Shown here piece by piece: positions 35,596 to 46,623 of a DNA stretch of 64,000 nt (positions within the stretch are counted from its first letter, which is position 1; each line of letters begins with the position of its first letter). Under the pieces are notes generated by a model. That model was not told where the DNA came from. It saw only the letters and a list, made by a program, of their open reading frames with translations, and did no database searches. A program made the translations under genes and the position numbers. The DNA is from Heracleum sosnowskyi. Taxonomy: Eukaryota > Streptophyta > Magnoliopsida > Apiales > Apiaceae. The stretch is taken from contig JAUIZM010000018.1 of NCBI GenBank assembly GCA_030848705.1, forward strand, positions 1,984,001-2,048,000, written 5' to 3'.

Positions 35596-36530
35596 TATTA
35601 ACTAAATCTGAAAACATATATTTATTACATAAATTTTATGTCAATTTATTTTATATTTTTGGAATGATACTTATTTTTGGTTTTTTTTTATATTTTTAAA
35701 ATCACTAATTTTTGTGGTAATTTATTTAGTCTTCTACTATTTTTCAAATTTAACTTTGATAATTTTAATATGGTATTTGTTTGTTTTATATCGAGATAAT
35801 AATTGACAATTTTTATTTAATTTAGTTTGCTATTTGTTTACTTTATAATATTTTGTTTTCTGAAACTAATTTACATTAAAGTAATAGATATACTAATTTA
35901 AAATTTTATCTTTTATTATTTTGTTAGCTAACTATATATCATAATTTGTTGATTATTAATTTAAAAATCTATTTTTTCTGATTATAAATAACTTTTTTAT
36001 ATTTTTTATTTTCTTAAGATCATTGTTTAATATTCATTATAAATCATTATAATTTTATTCTTTGTTTTGGTGATTTTTTGTTTCAAAATGTTAAATATTT
36101 ATTTTAAGTGTATAGTGGTAATCATAATATTAAAAATATCTAAATTTTATTTTAGATTTTTTTTTTAATTTTTCAGTTTTTTAAATGAGAAGAGAATATT
36201 TGAGTTATCTTTTTATTTTGCAATTTGAATTTCATAGACATCCATATTTTTTTTCCTTTTTAACTCGAAATGAGAGGTACATTTGTAAATGAAATTAATT
36301 TACATTAAATAAATAAATATACCAGTATATAGTATATATCTCATTTAAGAATTCATCTTTAATTATTATTTTAGCAAAATTTCTATCATAATTTGTTGAC
36401 TATTAAATTTAAGATTTGTCTTTATATTAAATATTTTTTTATTTTCTAAAATCATTGCTTAATCTACATTATAAATATTTTATTCTTTGTTTTAGTAATT
36501 TTATTTTAAAATGTTAAATATTTACGGCTG

Positions 36531-36612
36531 ATGTTATTAGAATAGAGTTTAGGTTAAAGCTAATGTGTAGATAATGTTATTAGAATAGAGTTTAGGTTAA
36601 AGCTAATGTGTC
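36531..36612. repeat. 42-bp tandem duplication
   Basis: ATGTTATTAGAATAGAGTTT plus AGGTTAAAGCTAATGTGT occurs at 36531 and again at 36573, nearly identical, so it is recent. Confidence 0.9.
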
Positions 36613-36689
36613 GTGTAAAATTAGGAAAGTGACGACTAGTACCATACCATACCAAATAACCCCTTTACACTAATTATATATATAAAAGA

Positions 36690-39600
36690 TATAATTAGTT
36701 ACCAAATTAGCCATTATAATTTTTTTTTATAAATAAACTTGAAAAGAGCTTAGCACTCATGAACGATTGTCATATATTTTTTTAATCATTTTTATATATT
36801 GATAATAAAAGGAGGAGTCCACTTAGCAAAAAAAGAATAACTTAGCAAAAAAAAGGAGGAGTTCATTGCAGAACTTCCTAGGGAGCAAGTTCACGCAACT
36901 CATGACAAACAAGCACTAGTGCAAAGGGTCTGAACCAAAAGTTACAGTACATGGTTCAAATTATAACATGAAATTAGACACTTAAGTTATAGACACAATG
37001 GTAGAATCACCACCAACATTAGGTCCTCGCTATCATCATTATCCATATCACCATCTTGATCATTTCTTTTATTTGTTCGCCAAAACCGATCACAATCCTG
37101 GTCACCATAGCACTCAGCACCAACATCGCCATCAGCATCCAACATCCAGCATCACTTTCAGTTTTGTCCATGTCCACAACAAGGCCTGCCTTGACTGCAG
37201 ACCGAAGCCTACCACCATGTAAAAAACCATCTCCTTCAGCCCTTCTCCGGTTAGATCTCTATGTTTGACCATGCTCTTACTCAAAGAGTGACCAAGTATG
37301 CCCCCTCTTAGGCCTGTCAACGGAGCGAAGATCCGACCCGATCCAATCCGATCCGAGACCGTTTTAATGGATATGGATTTGACAAAAACAAATTCGATTC
37401 GAAATTCGATCAAATAAGAAAAATCCGATAATAAATGGAGCCGATATAAATTTAGGTCAATCCGATCCGTTAACAATCCGATCCGAATATAAATGATTTG
37501 ATGAGAGACTCCAATCGAATTAAAGGAGAGTAAAGAAAGTCCAACTATTTCCGAATAGAAACCGTAGCACAAGAAAGATCCATTGTAAAGAGGGGGAAAG
37601 AAAAAAGATCGATTGAAATTTTTGAAAAAAAAATATTTGGGATTTGAATTGGGGAAAAGAAGGAGAAGAGGTGAAAGAAGAGAGAAAAAAGAGTATATCA
37701 ACTCTCATAACGATTGTCATATTTGAATACTAAATGTCTCAAAGTTTATATAGTATTACAGAGTTATATTGTATTCGAGAGTTTTTAGTCGAAAAATTAA
37801 ATATCTCAAAATTTATATCGTATTCTAAAGTTTTTAGTCGAAGAAAAGAAGAGAAGGTGAACAAAATGAAAAAAAATAAATAATTCTTTAGTTAGAAGTC
37901 ACTTTCTTAAATAACCCGAAGGTATGAAACCGGAGCTAGGAGCAAATAGAAATTATACAGTGGACACTATTTCTTTACCATCTGTTTATTCTGTAATCGT
38001 GGATGTGTAAAAACAGGGTAAAAGAAAAAGCAGAGAGATTTGATCAGAGAGTCATGTGGAAAAAGCAAGACATTCCAACCAATTTGTCTAGTACTCTGCT
38101 CCACCTTACTCTGCCTGCACAACACTTACACTGTCCCCTGTTTTCCTTTGCTTTGTGTGTGTTAAAGTTGCATGCTTCTGTTCATCTTTCACGTTCCACG
38201 CTTGTACTCTACATTCCCTTTTCTTATTTATTACTTATTCTACATTTCAATTTTCGGTATCCTGCATATTCAATTCCTTCATCTATGCGCGGCCAGATTT
38301 AATTCCAAAAATTCAAATTCGGCTCGTAACCGCAACGACATTCGACACGAAAACGGATGCCACAGAAGTTGTAGAGCGCACTTGTGGAGGAGAGGATCCT
38401 TGAGTTTGTTGTCGGTGTTCACGTCTAGGTACCAGCTGATCAGACAATTAGCCTTATTTTCGAATCCAACGACCTTGTCCGTTATGCGGTGACAATCATT
38501 CGAGATTCAAACTCTGGTGGTGGCGACCTCATGGCCACCTCATCTTGGCACCCCTCTTGCCACCCTTCATTGGAGTTGCTCTTAGAGTCCAGACAATATG
38601 ATAACTAATATGAAATTTAATAGTACCAACTACCAAGTCATTGCATGAAGTACCAAGTAAGTACTACATGCTTGTATAACTAATTTGAAGCTGATAACTT
38701 GCTATTATTGTCATCATCAAAATCAATAGAATTTCAACCAGCATCTCCACAACTTCCGTCCACATAGATGTGTGACCCTTGTCCTAAATCTACCACTGAT
38801 CCTGCGGGGAAGAACACCGAACATCTATGTGAATTGTGATGGCATAAAACCAATGCACTTACACCTTTCTTCTTCATAAAGATTTGATCTCAAGTACATG
38901 CACAAGTACAAGCAGGGGAATTCATTTTTTTAAAATCAAAGTTCCGAGATTTTTTTTTAAAATTCAACTGCAAAATGTTAGTATACGCACTAAACATGGT
39001 ATCGTTTCCCCTTTAATTAAGACGTGTTTTAATTTAGCTTGGTTAACCATGTAGATCAGTCTTTTCCCAATTTTCTGCAATAATTACAGACAACTCTTGT
39101 TATGATCTTGACACAACATCTAAATAGAAATGGTAGCTACAATTTCCTTGATGATGATGATTAGGAATCTAACGACACCTAAAAAGTAAAGTGAAGATTT
39201 CCAGAAGATCTGTGGAAGAAGCTTTCGGTAATTACTAGCATTATTAAGGCGGGGGTTATCATTTTACAATGATTACAAACAACCGTCAAGAATAAGCTAA
39301 TATGCCAACGGAAATCCATCTGTTGATAGTTAATAACAAATTACTAACGGATTTCAAAAATTTGAAAAACCCCAATTATATCAACCGAACCCCAACGGAT
39401 GACTAACGAATATTTAACTAACAAAATATTTCCGTTGCTTGCCAACAAATATTTGCGTAACAGACTAGTAATGACATAATAACTGTTTAGTAAGTAACTG
39501 TCAACGCTGTATCAACGGATTTTACAACTTTCTTTCCGTTACTAATCTGTTATCATTTTTAGACCAGTTACAAATATTCCGTTACTAATCCGTTATAGCC

Positions 39601-40800
39601 ACCTTTTGTACTCGTCAAATTAACTTTTCTTCTTTGAAATATTTCATTTTTACAGTTATCCTTTTATTTGTTCTTCTTCTATGGCGTTTCGTTTCCCTGG
39701 TGCGTCTGCGGCTTCTTCCTCAATAATTCAACACCAGATTTATTTTGCCAGTAATTAAGGTGAGTTTTATATATGTTTTAGTTCTTAATTTGTACCTACA
39801 GATTTTCCGAATAATGTTTCATTTTCCAGTTGCTACGCCACTGATCGCTTGGGCTTGGTCTTCGTACCTTTGAAATGAAATGCAACATGTGAAATTTTTG
39901 TGCAAGTTTTGAGTAGGCATGATCGATCTTTTATTGAAAGACATGCTGTAGCTGTAGTAATGTTTTTAAGCACAACCCGATGTGGTATAATTAAAAGAAA
40001 CGTTGTTACATAAGCAGTGGGGGAACCATGTAGTCGATACAATCTGCTAAACAACAAAAGAAGAAGGTGATGAAATGAAATCAGAATATCCTAAATGTAT
40101 AAGTCTGTAAGCCATTTGTCTTTGTCTGTAATCTGACATTGACACCCTATTTTAGATTGGTTATGAAGATTTAGAATAGTGATTAAGAAGATTATTTTAA
40201 TTATCCAAACTTTGCTCAATCTTGTCCGGGGACCCGAGGGATGCCCTTTTGTAAATTAGCGTAGTTTGTCCAGAATAGGAGTTAAGCATGGGAAAAAAGT
40301 GATTAAGAAGATAATTGTAATTAATTAAACTTTGCTCAATCTTGGAGGAGGGCCAGGTAAGGGCAAACCCAGCAGTGATACAAAGATCCAAATTAATGGT
40401 GATCAAAAATTGGATCAGTGATGATCCGAGGATCACCACTATATATTCAGTGATCCAAATGGTTTAATATTAAAACAATCTGGAGTTGGTTAGAAATTTG
40501 GATCAGAATTTGGATTTTTGGATCACAACCGCCGGAGATGGCCATAGGGATGTTCTTTTGTAATTAGTATATTTGTTTGTCCAGAACAGGAGTAAAGATT
40601 GCATTAGAAAAGTGATTAGCAAAGAGAGGAGCAAAAGAAGTGCCTGACAGTTGGGAAATTGATTTATACACTCTCATCACTTGCCAATATTAATGTGTTT
40701 ACTGTATTTCAATAAGAACATGTCTCAAATAATAAAATGACTAAGTGCATGATTCATATTGTTCTTATAATCATAATAAAAAAGACAATTGATTTATGAT
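36690..40800. other. 4 kb without a recognisable gene
   Basis: Contains a truncated GATCCGATCC element (about 37312-37500), a probable MITE end at about 38565-38580 (ATTGGAGTTGCTCTTA), a cluster of TAACGGA/TCCGTTA phrases at about 39300-39600 reminiscent of the subterminal region of a decayed CACTA element, and a diverged direct duplication at about 40190-40630 (ACTTTGCTCAATCTTG and GTCCAGAA.AGGAGT each twice). Open frames at 36998-37222 and 38003-38302 match no family I know. Confidence 0.4.
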
Positions 40801-40885
40801 CAATTCCGAACAAACTAATATATATTAGCTTACATTGCTTATACATAGAAGTAGCCTAGACCAAACTTCATGACCTTCGTTGGAA

Positions 40886-41203
40886 TCATCTTCTCAGCAT
40901 GGAACTAATTGACTGGAAAACTTTCTCATCACATGGAATAGTGAGTCCCATGTCCTGATCAAATCCAAACTCCTCTTCAGCGCGTTCAAGGAGACCTTGG
41001 AACTCCGGATGGCTTAAGAATGCAAGAGGAACTACATGTCTACTTCTCTTGTCTCCCACATAAACAACAAAGTGACCTCTTGGTACATCCAGGGGGAGTT
41101 GAGGTTCATTGTCATATACACTATTTCTCCTTCCTAAGCTAGAACATCTTGTCAATATCCGTTTGATAACAGTAGCTTGTGGCTGTGTTTTTCTGATTGC
41201 CAT
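40886..41203 (-). CDS. SAUR50-like: SAUR10/SAUR50-like auxin-responsive protein
   Basis: Intronless 105-aa SAUR; the family promotes expansion growth by restraining PP2C-D phosphatases. The N-terminus MAIRKTQPQATVIKRILTRC and the SSLGRRN segment identify the SAUR10/50 branch. The SAUR domain at about 37-103 includes LPLDVPRGHFVVYVGDKRSR, VPLAFLSHPEFQGLLERAEE, EFGFDQDMGLTIPCDE and VFQSISSMLRR. A TATA-like TATATAG on the + strand at 41247-41253 lies 44 bp upstream of the ATG, which would make a short leader. In Arabidopsis the SAUR49 and SAUR50 genes are neighbours; here 14 kb of transposons separates them. Complete and without defects. Confidence 0.93.
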   Translation of the reverse strand: MAIRKTQPQATVIKRILTRCSSLGRRNSVYDNEPQLPLDVPRGHFVVYVGDKRSRHVVPLAFLSHPEFQGLLERAEEEFGFDQDMGLTIPCDEKVFQSISSMLRR

Positions 41204-43640
41204 TTAGCTTGTAACGTTTGTTATCGGTGTGGAATGAATCAAGGAATATATAGAGAAAATGGTAGTTGAGGTTGGAGGTGGTGATGGGAACTTGAGAAGG
41301 CTGTGAAGAACATTTATGAAGATAGTTAGTACTAGAACTTATGAAGGTCAGTAAAAAGATTATCAAGAAGAAATGTCATGTGGGGGAAGGGTGTGAAAGA
41401 TAAGGGACATAGCATTCTGGGGCATGTGTGGGACAATGTGGAAAACTGTATAGGGTTTGTGTTGGTAACACAACTAATATATTTTGTTGTTAATTTACGA
41501 TGAGTGCTCTTCCCCAGTCATCGTTGAATACCAATCACCTGAAACATAGTAATAACAATCATTTGCCGCTATAAAACATAACGATAATTGCTATAAAACA
41601 TAGCGGCAGGAACCACTGATGGTCGGAGACCAAATCCGCCTATGGTAAACCTTCTAACTAAACAACCAGAAACACAAAGAGAGTTTTGTGAGTATTACTA
41701 TCCATTTTCCGAAGATATAATCATTTTATTAAACCTACTTTCAATTGAGAAGTGTGAGTGATTACATATTTTCTATTTTAGGTATCAACAACACACTTTC
41801 CCACATATAACAATGTCAATTCCCAACATTCTGTCACCAACAGAAAATGATATTTACTACTTTGAGATGCTACCCTGAGATGCTACTTAGCTGACACTAC
41901 TCATAGTTGACAGTGCCACAAATAATATTATTACTACTAACATTATAAAACATTATAAGATTATAAAACATTAAAATCTCATTTACATTCTCTTGTTGAG
42001 TTCATATTCAAATAATCAAACGGCACCAAATGATAATTAACTAATTATGTTCTTGAAATATTTTTTTTATTTTAGGATTATGTTTACGGTATTCATTCAT
42101 ATCTAGTTTGTATTCGGATCTAATTATTTCAAAAACTAATAAAAGTATATTTAAATATATTTTATACAAGTAAAAAAGAAGCTACATTGCATTAGTATAC
42201 ATAAATGGTAGTGGAGCAGTTACTCTGCTATATTGGTAGTTGTGATTTTGCCAACTGCTAGGCTTGTGATTCTTTAGATTCTAATGTCAGTGATGGAGTT
42301 AAATAAGAGAGACAGTTTTTTTACAGTGAATTAGAGTAGTCCAAGGCAGAGAAGCTAGGTGCCATGTGCATGTCTATTATTTACTGATGCTAAAGTAGAA
42401 CTAGTTTGACTTCAATTGCACCTTTAAACTGATTTTCCGACTGCACTCTTGCAGATTCATACTTCCAAGACAAATATGAACAGACACATTTAAATCTAAC
42501 TTAATATCAATGATTCTGGTCCATGTATATAGACCCGACAATGAATCGCATCGTGTACTTTCGTGTTTTCGTGTCAAATACTTGTTATGCTTTTGCAGTT
42601 TTGCATTAGGACTAGATGAAAATAGTTACTATAATATGTAGATCAGCTTGTAAAATGTATGGCAATAGTTGATCTGTTTGATAGAAATAAAACATATATT
42701 TTTTAATTTTAAAGAACTATTTAAAGCTTATTTATTGTGATCAAATGTAAAATCATCGAGTAGCTCAACTATTATATTTTTTCACATGTGCTCCAGGTGT
42801 TTGGTCTTTCAAAAATAGATATTGAAACGTTTCTTCAATTTCTTCAACAACCGAGTAGTAGTTGTAATATTTTATGAAGGTGGTACTGAACTGTACCACA
42901 AGCAGATACAGAGCAGTTATGAAGATGTAAATGCATGTTCTAAGGCTCAGATACTAATTTACAAGGGCTGGGATACTGGTTTACAATCAGGGGGGATACA
43001 TGAATCTTTTCTCGGCAGGACACCGAGTAAGTTTTGGGGAGACACCCTCGTAAGACATAAGCAGCTTGATCTGCATTCCGTTAAAACTCACAGAAGTTTG
43101 ATTGTGTCCAAGATGCACGCTGTTACTTTTGCATAAACGGAGAGGAGACTATTGAACATCTATTCTTGGAATGTCCTTTCACTCAGTATATGTTCAAATT
43201 AATAATATCCAATAGGCTTATGTCCTCGAAATAATAGATTTCATAAATCAGAGAGCTCAACCCCTTCTCACATTGCAGAATTTATAATAGACAACCCTGT
43301 TGTTAATAAAATCCAGAAGTATTTAAACAAGTGATCAGAATTTATAATAGACTACCCTGTTGTTAATTTCAAGTATTAATACTCCAAGAATGTGTATCCT
43401 GTTGTTCATTTCTAGCATCCACTTGGCCTGTGTGACCGCAAGCCCATAGAACAGTTAAGAATGCCGCTTCATCTGGTCTGATATCTTACGAACTTGCCTA
43501 GACTTCTCTACTAGTCCCCAGATTCCATACATTACAATTGTAGAAAATAAGCAGACACGTTTCTTGGATTGTCATTCTGATCTTGGCCATGAAAATTGTT
43601 GCTGCAGAAGAATAGGCCTTTCAGTTAATAGTGTGCAGGG
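41204..43640. other. Intergenic DNA with a LINE relic
   Basis: No intact gene. It holds the SAUR50-like promoter, a non-LTR retrotransposon remnant around 43.0-43.2 kb, and a direct repeat at about 43273-43370 (CAGAATTTATAATAGAC.ACCC twice). Confidence 0.4.
43106..43216 (+). pseudogene. LINE zinc-binding RT domain (zf-RVT) fragment
   Basis: Frame reads RCYFCINGEETIEHLFLECP then FTQYMFKLIISNR, matching the Cys/His cluster C..C......EHLF..CP that follows reverse transcriptase in plant L1-type elements. Upstream DNA back to about 42990 probably belongs to the same relic but is frame-shifted. Confidence 0.7.
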
Positions 43641-44142
43641 ATTTTCTTATTTGCAGAAAGATTTTTAATGCTGGAATAATTGTCTTACTGATGAGTAAAA
43701 GAATCAAAATCGCTTGAAATTCACAAGCGAAAGATTTTTTAGGCTTTGTACGAAAATTTGAAGTACTTGTCGAAATCCTACCATTGACTATTATAAGAAT
43801 ACTATTTATACGAATGCTAAACGTACCAAATTGGATCCAACGTTTAAATATACAGTTTATGTCTCATCATCAATATTTTGGTTGCTCAGTTATTGGTTAC
43901 CTATAGCACTAATAAACTTTTAACAACTGCATCAAATTATATTCACATGATTTCACATGTCTGCAAATGGGAATTTAATTTAGATCAAGTTGAATATGAA
44001 TGAAACAAGAATGTATTTGTCAAAAAACTGCTGAATTTTCAACAGAACTTTTCCTTACAGAAAAGAAATTCGTACTGCCAACCCTAGTTATCACTTCTGT
44101 ACATGTTGGAGTTGGTAAAAAAACTGAAGCATCAATCCTAAC

Positions 44143-44445
44143 TCATAATCCCCCTAAGCGAGAAGTGAGATCAAGGAATATATCCTCTCTGCATGGTATT
44201 GTAAGTCCACCATTAGGATGATGAAAGCCATATTCTTCCTCGGTTTGACTTAACAAGTTTTGAAAAGAAGATTTGTTTAAGAATGATAATGGTATCACGA
44301 AGCGTTTCTTCTCTTGTTCTCCAACATAGACTGCAAAATAACCCTTTGGTACATCTGACACTGTAGAACCTGTGTGCCTGGCAGTGAAGGAAGATCGTCG
44401 AAGAATTTGTTTGGCTTGATTAATAAGAGGCATACGAATAGCCAT
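44143..44445 (-). CDS. SAUR: Short SAUR (SAUR20-24/15A type), cluster copy 1
   Basis: Intronless, 100 aa. Starts MAIRMPLINQAKQILRRSSF; SAUR domain at about 31-97 with SDVPKGYFAVYVGEQEKKRF, VIPLSFLNKSSFQNLLSQTE, EEYGFHHPNGGLTIPCRED and IFLDLTSRLGGL. This compact form is the rapidly auxin-induced, unstable type that drives hypocotyl and organ elongation. It is one of three near-copies (also 50073-50375 and 60409-60711), differing from them at 8 and 9 residues. A TATA box is at 44555-44563. Its first 100 upstream bases are almost identical to those of the 60409 copy. It belongs to duplication module 1. Confidence 0.93.
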   Translation of the reverse strand: MAIRMPLINQAKQILRRSSFTARHTGSTVSDVPKGYFAVYVGEQEKKRFVIPLSFLNKSSFQNLLSQTEEEYGFHHPNGGLTIPCREDIFLDLTSRLGGL

Positions 44446-44554
44446 GGATCTGAAGAATGAATAAGAAATAATAATCTCTTGAGGACTTGAAACGAAGAAA
44501 CCTTAGATAGTTGAGCTTGATAGTTTTGATGAGTGTTAGATGAATTGTAAGTGG

Positions 44555-44563
44555 ATATATATA
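44555..44563 (-). promoter_or_regulatory. TATA box, SAUR cluster copy 1
   Basis: The + strand TATATATAG reads CTATATATA on the gene strand, about 110 bp before the ATG at 44445. The same box is present upstream of the copy at 60409 (60821-60830) and in altered form upstream of 50073 (50490-50496). Confidence 0.6.
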
Positions 44564-45021
44564 GATGCCCTTTGTAAGTGGATTACATTTCGACAAGAAA
44601 ATGAGTGGTGTGGGTACCGTACTTGTTTGATTAAGCCAGCAATACTGTAAGGCATATATGGAGTGCACATGGCTCTGTTTTGCAACTCAGCATCAAGGAG
44701 ATAACACGGGGATTTATTAGACAGCAAAGTATATAAGCCAGCAATACTGTAAGGCATTTGGATCTCTATCTTCAGACTCAGTATCTTGATTCTATGGTTG
44801 ATTAGCTGGTTATTAGGACTGATCAGGAACATGTTTCAGACATATAAATATGTATCGAACTGCTAACGGGGAGAGGAGACTGAAACAGTCAATTTAAGAA
44901 GATACAATGCCATTTTGAGACACATGGTTCTGCCTCCTAACAACAACATTTGAAACTATGTAGGGGTTCTGATGAGTTGGTCATCGAAGTCGGTTACATA
45001 TATAATTATAACAACTGGTAA

Positions 45022-45261
45022 TCAACATTTGAAACTATGTTTGGGCTGATAGCTGAACATTTCTATTTCATTTTTCAACAGGGGCCCTGACAGTGACACC
45101 TGACAAGTCTTGACCAGGCAATTCTTGTTTCTCTTATCATTTGGTACTGCTAAGTACACTGCAAAGTGACCCTTTGGTATATCTAAGACTGTTCTAGGTG
45201 CATTCTTGGCAGTATAGGATGATCTTCGAAGAAATTGTTTAGCTTGATTTAAAAGAGGCAT
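45022..45261 (-). pseudogene. SAUR: Truncated SAUR, cluster module 1, fused to 3' flanking DNA
   Basis: Encodes the first half of a SAUR (MPLLNQAKQFLRRSSYTAKN, APRTVLDIPKGHFAVYLA) and then an unrelated tail (VPNDKRNKNCLVKTCQVSLS onward). The tail DNA is homologous to non-coding DNA at about 50757-50830, which lies downstream of the paralog at 51098-51400. A deletion of about 430 bp therefore joined the gene to its own 3' flank. The conserved second half of the SAUR domain (AEEE.G....G.LTIPC) is gone. The canonical start MAIRM is also lost: the position of the first ATG is CTG, leaving the internal Met of MPLL. Probably non-functional. Confidence 0.8.
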
Positions 45262-45813
45262 ACGGATGGCCAGGGACCTGGGGCAAGCTGTAGTCAGAAC
45301 AAACCAGCAGGTAATTTACTTCCTGATCTAAACTATACATCTCTATAAACTATGCAAATTTCATGTGGTACCTAACAGAGAAACCAAGGTTTTATGTAAT
45401 TTCCTTTCACAGTATGAAGTATTGCAATTTTAACTTCAGCATTGTAGAATAACTAAGCATACAATGGTTCCTTTTTACGATGATTATCAAGATGGAATTT
45501 TAACTTTTGTTTTGTAAATTAACTATGTGGATAAGACATCGAATAGGTCACATTCTTGAATTAGTTTTAGGTACCCTTGTACTTTCTTCCCAAGATACGA
45601 CATTTGTTTATCTGTCATCTTCAGGCTCTGGACGATAGAATTAGTTAATTTTTAGCTTTAAACAGGATGACATTTTCCTTCGAAATTTTGTTTAGCATCA
45701 ATGTGATACAAGCAACGCAGGGAATGCCATTTTCCTTGGATCCACCGCTCTGTTTTTAACTACTCATTTGTATTCCCTTTACGTTATTTGTCTAGACTTC
45801 ACGACCACTCAAC

Positions 45814-45820
45814 TATATAT
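45814..45820 (+). promoter_or_regulatory. TATA box of the SAUR at 45901
   Basis: ACTATATATGTG 81-87 bp before the ATG, followed by an alternating CG/CA run. The paralog at 52141 has the same arrangement with TATATAT at 52051. Confidence 0.6.
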
Positions 45821-45900
45821 GTGCGCGCGCACACACACATATTGCAGAGCAGTTTCTGGCTAGTACGTACCTAGCCTACATTAATTCATATACATATACC

Positions 45901-46143
45901 ATGGCAATCCACTTTCCAGGATTTAAAAGAAGAAACGTACCAAAAGGCCACTTTGCTGTTTACGTGGGAGAAAATGAAAGAAAGAAATTCATAGTTCCAT
46001 TATCATATTTGAGGCATCCGGCATTCCAGAAATTGTTAAGGCGAGCAGAAGAAGAGTTTGGCTATGATCATCCTATGGGGTGCCTTACAATCCCTTGCAA
46101 TGAGGAAACTTTCATCAATGTGACCTGCAGTTTAACTTCTTAA
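45901..46143 (+). CDS. SAUR: Short SAUR (15A type), module 1, forward copy
   Basis: 80 aa, almost only SAUR domain: MAIHFPGFKRRNVPKGHFAV, YVGENERKKFIVPLSYLRHP, AFQKLLRRAEEEFGYDHPMG, CLTIPCNEETFINVTCSLTS. It lacks the basic leader of the minus-strand SAURs, with only ten residues before VPKGHF. The sister copy at 52141-52392 shares promoter, coding region and about 170 bp of 3' sequence (46380-46440 matches 53043-53112). It is divergently placed from the truncated SAUR at 45022. Intact and intronless. Expected to work as other SAURs do, in auxin-driven expansion. Confidence 0.92.
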   Translation: MAIHFPGFKRRNVPKGHFAVYVGENERKKFIVPLSYLRHPAFQKLLRRAEEEFGYDHPMGCLTIPCNEETFINVTCSLTS

Positions 46144-46623
46144 CTAGGAAAAGCAAGACCTCTTGGAAAGGGTTATAACTTATAACCCCATGCGAGATTC
46201 TATTGTTTACGTGTAAGAATGGAATACTACACCTCTGTAATTATGATTTGAGCATAATGTAATCAACAAAACGGAGTTTTAAGTATGATAAATGAAGTAC
46301 AGCTAATACAATGTGAGATAGCTACCGGCTAGAAAGCTCCAATATTAATACAATTAATGGAGTACAAGGTAAGTCCAGCGCTGATTCGATTCGAGCACTG
46401 CCATAGCTATGCAGTGGAGTCAAAACAAGATGGTGAAGTTGAATCCTATGTTTACTGGCATTGTAACTACAAATTACAATTAAATAATACGCATGCGTTT
46501 AAAGTTGAAAATGAAAGGAAATACCGGAATTAAATTCCATAATATTTTGTTCATAGGTGATATTAAATTCCATAATATTTTGTTCATAAAAAGAAAACAT
46601 TAATGCAAATCAACTAAGAACGA

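Larger units (their letters stand above)
34690..36689 (-). mobile_element. Candidate non-autonomous Helitron, 2 kb, with a nested copy
   Basis: The minus-strand 3' end is strong: hairpin CCCGTGCATTGCACGGG, then TATAAAGCTAG and T. The proposed 5' end is A|TCTTTTATATATATAA at 36689, less certain. A + strand Helitron (about 34940-35595) lies inside in opposite orientation. No coding capacity. Confidence 0.45.

Noticed and set aside
37132..37701. 189-codon minus frame at 37 kb
   Set aside because: It reads through a truncated GATCCGATCC element and AT-rich DNA. Composition is Phe/Leu/Ser/Ile-rich and no family matches.
39300..39600. Intact CACTA element
   Set aside because: TAACGGA subterminal-like phrases are present, but no CACTA terminus or target duplication could be placed.
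42822..43136. 104-codon + frame before the zf-RVT relic
   Set aside because: It could contain mirrored LINE sequence in a wrong frame; only the downstream piece (43106-43216) is recognisable.
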